From Neisseriaceae bacterium (GTDB taxonomy: Bacteria; Pseudomonadota; Gammaproteobacteria; Burkholderiales; Neisseriaceae): a DNA stretch of 5,292 nt. A program made the translations under genes and the position numbers. Where the stretch lies: the NCBI GenBank assembly GCA_017989485.1, contig JAGNPU010000165.1:1-5292 (forward strand). Direction: 5' to 3'. Shown here in pieces: positions 1 through 5,292 of the stretch. The notes under the pieces are model-generated. The model searched no databases and was not told where the DNA came from. It was given only the letters and a program-made list of their open reading frames with translations. Each line of letters starts with the position of its first letter. Within the stretch, counting starts at the first letter, position 1.

Positions 1-548
1 GGCCTGATCCTGTGGTCGTGGCCGAGTGGCTGACCGAAATCACCGGTGACGATGCCGGTTTTGATGAGGCCGAAAGCGCGCAAATCATCACCTTGGTCGA
101 GGCGTTGGTGGCGGGTTTACGCGCCGACTTGGCAGCGCGTAAGCCGATACGTTTAATCGTCTACCCTGACGACGAGGTTGAGGGCGAGATGGATTACCTT
201 AGCTGGTGTAATGCGTATTTGTGCGCCTTAGACGTGACCAAAACCGACTGGTTTGAAGCGATCGAGGCCGAAGAGTTTGAAGACTTGCTGGCGCCGATGA
301 TGGCCTTGGCCGGCATGTTCGATGAGCAACCAGGGCAGGCGGCCTTGTTGACCTTTACCGAGCGCGAGCTGAAAATTTTCCAAACCCAGCTGCCGGAAAT
401 CGTGGCCATGGTGTATGGCTACTGGCAAACGTTTATGAATCCGGTCGAAACCTTTCGTCGCGAAGGCGACAAGATTGGCCGCAACGACCCTTGCCCCTGC
501 GCAAGCGGCAAAAAATACAAGGCCTGCTGTAAGCAAACCGAACATTAA
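1..548 (+). CDS. yecA: YecA-family (UPF0149) protein with C-terminal SEC-C metal-binding motif, 5' end cut off
   Basis: The reading frame is open to the left edge of the window, so the true start lies upstream. The GTG at 12 is internal: the codons before it read PDP and continue into [10 protein letters not shown], which fits the EWL/QWL segment of YecA-like proteins. At least 181 residues are present against about 220 in E. coli YecA, so roughly the first 40 are missing. The middle segment [19 protein letters not shown] matches the family's EEWCFGYMRG...SDW region, and VYGYWQ matches its AYW motif. The last 23 residues form a SEC-C motif, [13 protein letters not shown] (Cys codons at 492, 498, 525 and 528), like the SecA tail that binds zinc or iron and contacts SecB and ribosomes. 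The protein is probably cytosolic. A role near the Sec or ribosome machinery is inferred from the motif only. It converges on ygiC across a shared terminator. Confidence 0.88.
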   Translation, partial: PDPVVVAEWLTEITGDDAGFDEAESAQIITLVEALVAGLRADLAARKPIRLIVYPDDEVEGEMDYLSWCNAYLCALDVTKTDWFEAIEAEEFEDLLAPMMALAGMFDEQPGQAALLTFTERELKIFQTQLPEIVAMVYGYWQTFMNPVETFRREGDKIGRNDPCPCASGKKYKACCKQTEH

Positions 549-557
549 TCGGGCCTT

Positions 558-598
558 AAAAAAACCTCTGTGCTGATGATCAGCGCAGAGGTTTTTTT
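558..598. terminator. Bidirectional rho-independent terminator between yecA and ygiC
   Basis: A near-perfect hairpin: arm 558-576 pairs with 580-598 around a 3-nt loop (TGA), with one G-U pair (571/585). The GC-containing core CCTCTG...CAGAGG is flanked by seven A on the left and seven T on the right, so the RNA from either strand ends in a U-tract. It starts 10 bp after the yecA stop (546-548) and 24 bp beyond the ygiC stop (622-624, minus strand), so it can end both convergent transcripts. Confidence 0.95.
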
Positions 599-621
599 GT
601 GGTTGAGCCCGTGCCGTGGGC

Positions 622-1785
622 CTAGCCGCGAATCACATGAGGGTAAAAGCGTGAGAGGTCTTGGGTGATCAGGCTGCGGTCTTCGCGGATGCAGAGGCCA
701 CAGGCCTCGTCGCCCACCATCCAGCTGCCGACGAGGGTGTGGCTGTCGCCAAACTTGGGCAGGGGATGGTATTCCTGCACGATGTAGCCTTCGGCACCGT
801 AGGGCCCTTCGGCCTTGGCCAGGGTTTGGCCGCGGTCGATGATTTCCACGTTGGCGCCTTCGCGCGAGAACAGCGGCTTGCGCACGTAGCGAGACAGCTT
901 GCTGGCCTGCTTGTCGCCTTCAAAATAAGACGCCAATAGGTAGGGGTGGTAGGGGAACATTTGCCACAGTAAAGGCAATAAGGCCTTATTGGACAAAATG
1001 CTTTTCCATGCTGGCTCCAGCCACAGCGTTGACGCGCCTGTTAGGTGATGGGCAAAGTCTTCACGCAGCATGAACTCCCACGGGTACAGCTTAAACAGGG
1101 CGTCTAGATTTTGGTCTTGATAGTTGGTGAATTGGCCGGCATCGCTGACGCCGATGTCTTCGATGTACAAAAACGGGGCGCTGACGCCGGCTTCTTCGGC
1201 ACAGTCTTGCAGGTATTGCACCGTGCCGCGGTCTTCTTCCGAGTCAAAGCAGGACGCGAATGAAATGGTGTCTAGGCCAAACTGCTGCTTGAGGAATTTA
1301 AAGCGGGCAATCAGCTTTTCTTGAATGCTGTTGAACTGATCGGTACGGGCCGATAATTTGCCCGCGGCCTGCTGTTCCTCTAGCCACAGCCATTGAAACA
1401 GGGCGGTTTCAAACAGGGAGGTGGGCGTGTCGGCGTTGTATTCCAACATCTTGGGCGGACGGATGCCGTCGTAGGCAAGGTCAAAGCGGCCGTACAGCGA
1501 CGGCTCTTTATTGCGCCACGAGGCCCTGATGAAGGCCCAGCTGGCTTCGGGCAGGCCAAACTGGGTCAGCAGCGCATCGCTGTCGACCACTTTTTGGACG
1601 GCTTCTAGGGCCATTTTGTGCAGCTCGTTGCTGGCGTCTTCGAGTTCGTCTATTTGGCGCAGGGTGAATTCATAATAGGCGTCTTCACACCAGTAGGGTT
1701 CGCCGTACATGGTGTGAAAACTAAAGCCGAATTCCTCTGCCTGCGCGCGCCAGTCTGGGCGCTCGACGATGGGCAAGCGATTCAT
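622..1785 (-). CDS. ygiC: YgiC-like glutathionylspermidine synthase family ATP-grasp ligase
   Basis: This 387-residue protein matches E. coli YgiC (about 386 aa) nearly end to end: ERPDWR at 8-13, [16 protein letters not shown] at 23-38, [13 protein letters not shown] at 114-126, [11 protein letters not shown] at 185-195, [10 protein letters not shown] at 233-242, [11 protein letters not shown] at 303-313 and [17 protein letters not shown] at 367-383. The family is the C-terminal synthetase domain of glutathionylspermidine synthase. It uses ATP to activate a carboxylate and form an amide with an amine. By analogy with that enzyme, R100, D102, E115, N117 and K303 are likely ATP, magnesium or substrate ligands (inferred alignment). 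The amidase (CHAP) domain of bifunctional Gss is absent and there is no signal peptide, so it is a cytosolic stand-alone ligase whose substrate is unknown. The ATG follows the ygiB stop by 2 bp, with GGGGG 6 nt upstream inside the end of ygiB, so translation is probably coupled. It ends with TAG. Confidence 0.93.
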   Translation of the reverse strand: MNRLPIVERPDWRAQAEEFGFSFHTMYGEPYWCEDAYYEFTLRQIDELEDASNELHKMALEAVQKVVDSDALLTQFGLPEASWAFIRASWRNKEPSLYGRFDLAYDGIRPPKMLEYNADTPTSLFETALFQWLWLEEQQAAGKLSARTDQFNSIQEKLIARFKFLKQQFGLDTISFASCFDSEEDRGTVQYLQDCAEEAGVSAPFLYIEDIGVSDAGQFTNYQDQNLDALFKLYPWEFMLREDFAHHLTGASTLWLEPAWKSILSNKALLPLLWQMFPYHPYLLASYFEGDKQASKLSRYVRKPLFSREGANVEIIDRGQTLAKAEGPYGAEGYIVQEYHPLPKFGDSHTLVGSWMVGDEACGLCIREDRSLITQDLSRFYPHVIRG

Positions 1786-1787
1786 GC

Positions 1788-2501
1788 TTAACCCCCGAAG
1801 CTGCGGCTGCCGCCTGAGCGGTGGGCATTGCTTTTGCTGCTGGCGCTGGGGTTTTGCTGGGCGGCCATTTGACCGAAGCCACCACGCTTCATGGTTTTGC
1901 CGCTGGCTTTGGTCGGGGCCAGGTCAGATGATTTCACCGCCATGCTGCGTCCGGCCACGGCGGGCCCAAACGATTTGCCTTTGGCGTCAAAGAACTGGCC
2001 TTTGCCCGCGCCGGCTTTGGGGGTGTAGAGGGGCTTGTTGGCAAATTGATTGCCGCCCATGCCACCGCTCATGCGACCAAACATATAGGCCGCCATCAGG
2101 GGCATCCAGCTCATGCCGCTGCTGGCCTGTTGGGTGACTTCTGTGGTTTGGCCGTCGGCATTGGCGAGCCCAGCGGCGGGGGTTTCGGTACAGCCGTCTT
2201 TGCCAAACTCTTCCCAGCAGGCGACGATGTTGTCGTATTTGGGGGCGGTGGCGGCGGCTTCTTTTTGGGCCTGTTCAAACGCGGTCGCACAGGCGGCCGC
2301 ATCGTTTGGATTGGCTTGCACACACTGATTGGCGTTTTCATAAATCGCCACGTTTTCCGTGGTTTCGGCCACCGGTTCGCTACAGGCCGATAGGCCCAAT
2401 AGGCCAGTAAAGGCTAAAGCCATCGGCGACAGACGCCATAGCTTAGGGTATTTGATGAAGCGGGCTTTATTAATGCTTGGGGTTCTTTTGATTGTGCTCA
2501 T
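1788..2501 (-). CDS. ygiB: YgiB-family (DUF1190/UPF0441) predicted lipoprotein
   Basis: This 237-residue protein matches E. coli YgiB (about 223 aa). It has a basic, long n-region (residues 1-23), a hydrophobic stretch ([11 protein letters not shown], 27-37) and a lipobox LSAC with Cys40, which predicts a membrane-anchored lipoprotein. The long n-region is also seen in E. coli YgiB, which supports this start over a shorter form. Four further cysteines (C60, C71, C95, C104) lie at the family positions and could form two disulfides in the periplasm. A conserved patch [21 protein letters not shown] spans 127-147 (quoted in part by family resemblance). The C-terminal third is Gly/Ser/Lys-rich, carries RGGFG at 206-210 and ends in SRSFGG. 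Function is unknown. It is the first gene of an operon with ygiC. The Shine-Dalgarno is weak: GAGG at 2516-2519 is 14 nt from the ATG. Confidence 0.92.
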   Translation of the reverse strand: MSTIKRTPSINKARFIKYPKLWRLSPMALAFTGLLGLSACSEPVAETTENVAIYENANQCVQANPNDAAACATAFEQAQKEAAATAPKYDNIVACWEEFGKDGCTETPAAGLANADGQTTEVTQQASSGMSWMPLMAAYMFGRMSGGMGGNQFANKPLYTPKAGAGKGQFFDAKGKSFGPAVAGRSMAVKSSDLAPTKASGKTMKRGGFGQMAAQQNPSASSKSNAHRSGGSRSFGG

Positions 2502-2511
2502 GCTTGGGCAT
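2470..2511 (-). CDS. Possible 13-codon upstream ORF overlapping the ygiB start
   Basis: An ATG at 2509-2511 opens a frame encoding [13 protein letters not shown], ending with TAA at 2470-2472. It begins 10 nt before the ygiB ATG in another frame and overlaps the first codons of ygiB. The only clear Shine-Dalgarno in the leader, GAGG at 2516-2519, sits 4 nt from this ATG but 14 nt from that of ygiB, so ribosomes may start here. This could be a regulatory leader peptide or a chance ORF; conservation is unknown. Confidence 0.2.
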   Translation of the reverse strand: MPKHEHNQKNPKH

Positions 2512-2606
2512 CTGACCTCGTTGAATAAGTTTGGGTGATTATCGCATTTATTCAGGTGCTTGGCACGGCCTTGACGGTTTTTTTAGCTTCTGTGTGCGCC
2601 CAAGCG
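2473..2606. repeat. TGCTTGG repeat cluster around the ygiB promoter and start
   Basis: The 9-mer ATGCTTGGG occurs at 2473-2481 and again at 2500-2508 in the same orientation. A third TGCTTGG lies at 2557-2563, overlapping the candidate ygiB -35. An inverted near-copy, CCCAAGCG, lies at 2599-2606. Copies at the -35, at the start codon and in the early coding region could be operator half-sites. Two of them lie in or next to coding sequence, so some may be chance. Confidence 0.3.
2538..2566 (-). promoter_or_regulatory. Candidate sigma70 promoter for ygiBC
   Basis: On the minus strand GTGCCA (2561-2566, 4 of 6 matches to the -35 consensus) is followed after 17 bp by GATAAT (2538-2543, 5 of 6 matches to the -10). 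The -10 is preceded by TGC, giving an extended -10 (TGn). The predicted start of transcription is near 2531, leaving a leader of about 30 nt before the ygiB ATG at 2501. Identified by eye. Confidence 0.55.
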
Positions 2607-2637
2607 GGGTGGGTGCCTAAATAAAGTGGGTTGGTTG

Positions 2638-2662
2638 GCCCTGCGGCTTTGATATGCAGGGC
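2638..2662. promoter_or_regulatory. Inverted repeat straddling the surE -35 element (possible operator)
   Basis: A perfect 7-bp inverted repeat, GCCCTGC (2638-2644) and GCAGGGC (2656-2662), is separated by 11 bp that contain the whole -35 hexamer TTGATA (2649-2654). This position suits a repressor or activator dimer acting on the surE promoter. It lies upstream of the predicted transcript start and has no T-tract, so it is not a terminator. Confidence 0.4.
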
Positions 2663-2677
2663 TTTATTGCGTACAAT
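2649..2677 (+). promoter_or_regulatory. Sigma70 promoter for surE-pcm(-nlpD)
   Basis: TTGATA (2649-2654, 5 of 6 to consensus), a 17-bp spacer, then TACAAT (2672-2677, 5 of 6). This is the best promoter in the window. Transcription would begin near 2684, giving a leader of about 16 nt that still includes the Shine-Dalgarno at 2690-2694. Confidence 0.75.
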
Positions 2678-2689
2678 GGCTTAACAATA

Positions 2690-2694
2690 AAGGA
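2690..2694 (+). promoter_or_regulatory. Ribosome binding site that decides the surE start
   Basis: AAGGA at 2690-2694 is 5 nt upstream of the ATG at 2700. The in-frame ATG at 2694 overlaps this site and therefore cannot use it. This argues for 2700 as the true start. Confidence 0.75.
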
Positions 2695-2699
2695 TGGGC

Positions 2700-3452
2700 A
2701 TGAATGTATTAATCAGCAACGATGATGGCTATTTGTCTAAGGGCATCAAAACCCTGGCGCAGGCGACGGCCACCGTGGCCTCTGTGCGTGTGGTGGCGCC
2801 CGATCGTGACCGCAGCGCGGTGAGTAACTCACTGACTTTGGATCGACCTTTAAGCATACGTCAAGCCGATAATGGGTATTATTATGTTAATGGCACGCCG
2901 ACGGACTGCGTCCATTTGGCGCTACACGCCATGGATGATTTTAAACCAGACATGGTGTTTTCTGGCGTCAACCATGGTGCCAATATGGGCGACGACACGC
3001 TGTATTCGGGTACGGTGGCGGCCGCGACCGAGGCCTATTTAATCGGCATTCCTGCGGTGGCGTTTTCCTTAAACGACCGCGGCGACCAATATTTAGACAC
3101 GGCGGCGCACGTGGTCAAGCTGTTTGCCGGCTTTTTTAGCCAGCACTTGCCGCAGCGCCCGCTGCTGTGGAACATCAACATCCCGGCGGTGGCCATTGCC
3201 GACCTTAAGGGCATTAAGGTGACCCGCCTAGGGCGCCGACACCACATGCAAAGCATCGTGCCGGCGACCAGCCCGCGCGGGGAGACCGTGTATTGGATTG
3301 GCCCACCGGGCGAAGCGGCAGACAAAGAAGAGGGCACCGACTTTTTGGCCAGCGCCCAAGGCTACATCACCGTGACCCCTATTTCGGTTGACTTAACCGA
3401 CCACCATCAGCTGGGTTATTTATCGCAAAGCTTATGTACACTCAAACCATAA
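2700..3452 (+). CDS. surE: 5'/3'-nucleotidase SurE (survival protein E)
   Basis: SurE is a cytosolic, divalent-metal-dependent phosphatase that dephosphorylates nucleoside monophosphates and short polyphosphates and supports stationary-phase survival. From the start at 2700 the protein has 250 residues, typical for the family, and begins [11 protein letters not shown]. An upstream ATG at 2694 adds only MG and sits on the ribosome binding site. Expected metal ligands are D8, D9, S39 (in [15 protein letters not shown]) and N91. The signature [20 protein letters not shown] spans 88-107. [11 protein letters not shown] (64-74), TRLGRRHH and YWIGPPG in the C-terminal half are also family motifs. 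One difference is Lys14 in GYLSKGI, where most relatives as I recall them have proline (APG). The gene is first in a cluster with pcm, which it overlaps by 19 bp, and is driven by the promoter at 2649-2677. Confidence 0.96.
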   Translation: MNVLISNDDGYLSKGIKTLAQATATVASVRVVAPDRDRSAVSNSLTLDRPLSIRQADNGYYYVNGTPTDCVHLALHAMDDFKPDMVFSGVNHGANMGDDTLYSGTVAAATEAYLIGIPAVAFSLNDRGDQYLDTAAHVVKLFAGFFSQHLPQRPLLWNINIPAVAIADLKGIKVTRLGRRHHMQSIVPATSPRGETVYWIGPPGEAADKEEGTDFLASAQGYITVTPISVDLTDHHQLGYLSQSLCTLKP

Positions 3453-4114
3453 TCCCTACCGGTGGCCATGCTTCGGCCTACGACCTGCGGCGCCAGCGCA
3501 TGATAGAACGGCTAGTGAGTCAGGGCGTGCGCCATGAGGGCGTGTTGGCGGCCATGAATCAGGTGCCGCGGCATTTGTTTGTGGAAGAGGCGCTGCGGTC
3601 ACGCGCCTACGACGACACGTCGTTGCCATTGGGCCTAGGCCAAACCATTTCACAGCCTTATACGGTGGGCAAAATGACCGAGCTGTTATTGGGCAATCGC
3701 GACGGTTTGCCCAATAAGGTTTTGGAAATTGGCACCGGCTGTGGCTACCAAACGGCGGTGTTGCTGGCCCTGGGATTGAACGTGTATTCGATAGAACGCA
3801 TCCGCGCCTTGAATGAATTGGCCAAACAAAATTTGCGTCAGGCCAAACTTAATCGCGCGCGTCTGGTCTGTTCTGATGGATACTTAGGTTTACCGGGGGA
3901 GGCGCCGTTTGACGCCATCTTGGTGGCGGCAGCGCCACAAAGCATTCCCCACGATTTATTGATGCAGCTCGCCATTGGCGGGCGCATGGTGTTGCCCTTA
4001 GAAGAAGAGGGCAAACAATATTTATGGCTGATTGAAAAAGAAGCCCGAGGCTATCGTGAAACCTGTATAGAAGAGGCCAATTTTGTGCCTTTGGTGGCAG
4101 GTAAGTTGTCATAA
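3434..4114 (+). CDS. pcm: Protein-L-isoaspartate O-methyltransferase
   Basis: Pcm transfers a methyl group from S-adenosylmethionine to L-isoaspartyl residues in age-damaged proteins and so starts their repair, in the cytosol. The 226-residue product has the active-site region [15 protein letters not shown] (64-78, catalytic-type Ser73), SAM motif [14 protein letters not shown] (96-108), an acidic-loop ERI (121-123), SDGY (147-150), motif [12 protein letters not shown] (159-168) and the family C-terminus FVPLVAGKL (217-225). It is about 18 residues longer than E. coli Pcm, mostly as an N-terminal extension. Its ATG lies 19 bp inside surE in another frame. The ribosome binding site is weak (only GCAAAG nearby), which fits translational coupling to surE. 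An alternative start at Met23 (3500) would give an E. coli-like N-terminus and cannot be excluded. Confidence 0.95.
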   Translation: MYTQTIIPTGGHASAYDLRRQRMIERLVSQGVRHEGVLAAMNQVPRHLFVEEALRSRAYDDTSLPLGLGQTISQPYTVGKMTELLLGNRDGLPNKVLEIGTGCGYQTAVLLALGLNVYSIERIRALNELAKQNLRQAKLNRARLVCSDGYLGLPGEAPFDAILVAAAPQSIPHDLLMQLAIGGRMVLPLEEEGKQYLWLIEKEARGYRETCIEEANFVPLVAGKLS

Positions 4115-4130
4115 TGGGTCAATGACGTTT

Positions 4131-4146
4131 ATCATGTGACCATGAT
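4131..4146. repeat. Short perfect inverted repeat between pcm and nlpD
   Basis: ATCATG-TGAC-CATGAT: 6-bp arms with a 4-bp centre, 17 bp after the pcm stop and 57 bp before nlpD. There is no T-tract, so it is unlikely to be a terminator. It may be an operator or a small mRNA hairpin. A TAGAAT hexamer (4150-4155) follows but lacks a good -35. Confidence 0.3.
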
Positions 4147-4189
4147 GGCTAGAATCGATTGATTTTTGCAGCAAACCCTTATAAGACAT

Positions 4190-4194
4190 AGAGG
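4190..4194 (+). promoter_or_regulatory. Ribosome binding site of nlpD
   Basis: AGAGG at 4190-4194, 9 nt upstream of the ATG at 4204. No earlier in-frame start has a comparable site, which supports this start. Confidence 0.65.
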
Positions 4195-4203
4195 TTTTAA
4201 TAG

Positions 4204-5085
4204 ATGCGACCACAACAGATAAAGAAGACAGTATTATTCAGCGCCGTTTTGTTGACGACCACCGCGTGTAGTTGGTTGCAACAACCACCCGCACCCGTGG
4301 AAGCCGGCGGCATTGGCGGCGGCAGCCCAACCACGCAACAGCCTGTGGTCACCGATCCTTACGGGACCGGTGCGGGCAGCACGGTGGTGACGCCGGTGGC
4401 GCCACCGGTGAGCGGCGGCAGCTATCAGCCTTCTTACGCGCCTGTCGACGTGAATGCCCGTACCCACACCGTGGTGCGCGGTGACACGGTGTATAACCTA
4501 TCCAAGCGCTACGGCGTGGGCCAAGAGTCGATTCGCTCTTGGAACAATATGGCGGACAACACCCTGTCTTTGGGCCAGGTGGTGAACGTGAAGTCGCCTT
4601 CCGGCGGCGGCATGACCAGCACGCCTGTGGCAACAACGCCGCCAGCCAATACCACGGTGGCGACGCCTCCTGCCACCACCACGCCTCCTACGGCCGTGGC
4701 GGCAGGCGCGGCGCTGACGGTGGATGGCGTGCAGTGGTCTAGACCGACCGAAGGCCGTTTGGTGACGCGCTTTACCAATGCCAATAAGGGCATCGACATT
4801 GCGGGCACCGCCGGCCAAGACGTGAAGTCTGCGGCCGATGGTAAGGTGGTGTACAGCGGCAGCGGCCTGCGTGCCTATGGCAACTTAATCATTGTTCAGC
4901 ACAATACCGTGTACTTCACGGCCTATGCCCATAACCAAAGCCTGTTGGTGAAAGAGGGGGCGATGGTGAAACGCGGCCAGGTGATTGCCAAAATGGGCAG
5001 CACCGACACCGACTCGCCTAAGCTGCACTTTGAGGTGCGCCAAAAAGGCCAGCCGGTTGATCCGCTTAAGTTTGTTAAATACTAA
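4204..5085 (+). CDS. nlpD: NlpD-type lipoprotein: LysM plus degenerate M23/LytM domain, amidase activator
   Basis: This 293-residue envelope protein has a signal peptide (basic 1-8, hydrophobic 9-17) ending in TTAC with Cys22. The lipobox is loose, because Thr is at -3 instead of the usual Leu. A Gly/Pro/Thr-rich stretch (about 28-85) leads to a LysM peptidoglycan-binding domain (HTVVRGDTVYNLSKRYGV..., about 88-130), then a Pro/Thr/Ala linker (131-168) and an M23/LytM domain (about 183-290). Peptidase metal ligands are partly lost: HxxxD reads NKGID (N195, D199 kept) and HxH reads KLH (K273, H275 kept), while H243 in YAHN remains. The same pattern occurs in E. coli NlpD, which does not cut murein but activates the amidase AmiC at the septum. 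The same role is inferred here. The gene lies 89 bp after pcm, probably in the same operon, and ends with tandem TAATAA. Confidence 0.94.
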   Translation: MRPQQIKKTVLFSAVLLTTTACSWLQQPPAPVEAGGIGGGSPTTQQPVVTDPYGTGAGSTVVTPVAPPVSGGSYQPSYAPVDVNARTHTVVRGDTVYNLSKRYGVGQESIRSWNNMADNTLSLGQVVNVKSPSGGGMTSTPVATTPPANTTVATPPATTTPPTAVAAGAALTVDGVQWSRPTEGRLVTRFTNANKGIDIAGTAGQDVKSAADGKVVYSGSGLRAYGNLIIVQHNTVYFTAYAHNQSLLVKEGAMVKRGQVIAKMGSTDTDSPKLHFEVRQKGQPVDPLKFVKY

Positions 5086-5098
5086 TAAGTATTTGTTT

Positions 5099-5126
5099 AA
5101 AAACGCGCCCAGGGCGCGTTTTTTTT
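5099..5126 (+). terminator. Rho-independent terminator after nlpD
   Basis: CGCGCC (5104-5109) pairs with GGCGCG (5113-5118) around loop CAG, extended by five A-T pairs (5099-5103 with 5119-5123), followed by T through 5126 (eight T in all). It starts 13 bp after the nlpD stop. The A-tract on the left could also give some termination from the other strand. Confidence 0.93.
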
Positions 5127-5292
5127 GTGCTCGGACAGGGGCTTGGCCCGTGGTTGGTGAGGCCTTTTATTTTGCTATGTAAAAAAAATAACAAATATTG
5201 TTAAGAAATGTTCAGAATGTGGTTTTTTTACCAACATTTGGGCGTCACGAAGCTGAATATGATGTAGGCCTGATGGCATAAGGTCTTTTGGC
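5127..5292. other. AT-rich region after the nlpD terminator, no gene seen; probable upstream region of the next gene
   Basis: No convincing coding frame is present. It holds an A8 run (5181-5188), a 15-bp dyad TAACAA-ATA-TTGTTA (5189-5203), a hairpin with arms AATGTGGT (5216-5223) and ACC-A-ACATT (5230-5238) with a one-base bulge, and a -10-like TATGAT (5258-5263) without a good -35. In many proteobacteria rpoS follows nlpD, but nothing here shows which gene comes next. Confidence 0.4.

Noticed and set aside
228..545. Minus-strand open frame of 105 codons opposite yecA
   Set aside because: It lies wholly under a well-supported yecA frame with family motifs, has no ribosome binding site or recognisable domain, and reflects codon bias on the opposite strand.
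1769..2393. Plus-strand open frames opposite ygiB, with Cys/Arg- or Gly-rich products
   Set aside because: Composition is low-complexity and mirrors the GC-rich ygiB codons. The ygiB frame matches a known family from end to end.
2551..2562. Resemblance to a Neisseriaceae DNA uptake sequence (minus-strand ...CACCTGAA)
   Set aside because: Only a partial match to known 10-12-mer uptake dialects as I remember them, a single copy, and no GCCGTCTGAA noticed elsewhere in the window on reading.
4159..4185. Possible promoter TTGATT - 15 bp - TATAAG just upstream of nlpD
   Set aside because: The spacer is short, and the predicted start of transcription (near 4192) would fall inside the ribosome binding site at 4190-4194, so it could not make a normal nlpD mRNA.
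4340..4700. Repeat-like ACC/GCC triplets suggesting a tandem repeat array
   Set aside because: These are irregular Pro/Thr/Ala codons of flexible linkers in nlpD, with no fixed repeat unit.
4234..4818. Several overlapping open frames on both strands within nlpD
   Set aside because: They fall in the repetitive Pro/Thr/Gly linkers of nlpD, give Arg/His/Gly-rich products and have no start signals.
5235..5263. Promoter ending in TATGAT (5258-5263) for a gene beyond the window
   Set aside because: The -10 is acceptable, but no -35 match occurs at 16-18 bp spacing, so it is mentioned only as part of the tail and not called as a promoter.

Overview
The window looks like a chromosomal housekeeping region of a Gram-negative proteobacterium. 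Lipoprotein signal peptides, a SurE with the [14 protein letters not shown] segment, an NlpD-type murein hydrolase activator and a YgiB/YgiC pair all point to Beta- or Gammaproteobacteria. From memory the SurE sequence is closest to betaproteobacterial (Neisseriales-like) proteins, but no marker gene in the window fixes the genus. I see no mobile element, CRISPR array, tRNA or rRNA.

Layout. At 1-548 (+) is the 3' part of a yecA-family gene (UPF0149 fold plus C-terminal SEC-C metal motif), cut by the window edge. It converges on ygiC, and a strong hairpin at 558-598, U-tracted on both strands, separates the two. On the minus strand lie ygiB (1788-2501, DUF1190 lipoprotein) and ygiC (622-1785, glutathionylspermidine-synthase-like ATP-grasp ligase), 2 bp apart and surely one operon. 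A 198-bp divergent intergenic region (2502-2699) carries a sigma70-type promoter for each direction and several possible operator repeats. On the plus strand follow surE (2700-3452), pcm (3434-4114, overlapping surE by 19 bp) and nlpD (4204-5085), closed by a terminator at 5099-5126. The last 166 bp hold AT-rich DNA with small dyads and no gene; it may be the upstream region of the next gene.

How the genes fit together. surE-pcm-nlpD is the classic stationary-phase and stress survival cluster: a nucleotide phosphatase, a repair methyltransferase for isoaspartyl damage, and an envelope lipoprotein that activates septal amidases. In many proteobacteria rpoS follows directly. Here a terminator comes first and the window ends before any rpoS can be seen. 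ygiB-ygiC is a conserved pair of unknown role that in E. coli lies beside tolC; here it is divergent from surE. It is the least understood part of the window: an amide-forming ATP-grasp enzyme paired with a four-cysteine lipoprotein whose C-terminus ends in Gly-Gly.

Nothing seen here is clearly a new biological system. The best leads are the ygiBC pair, the repeat-rich divergent promoter region, a 13-codon upstream ORF overlapping the ygiB start, and the dyads upstream of nlpD and in the tail.
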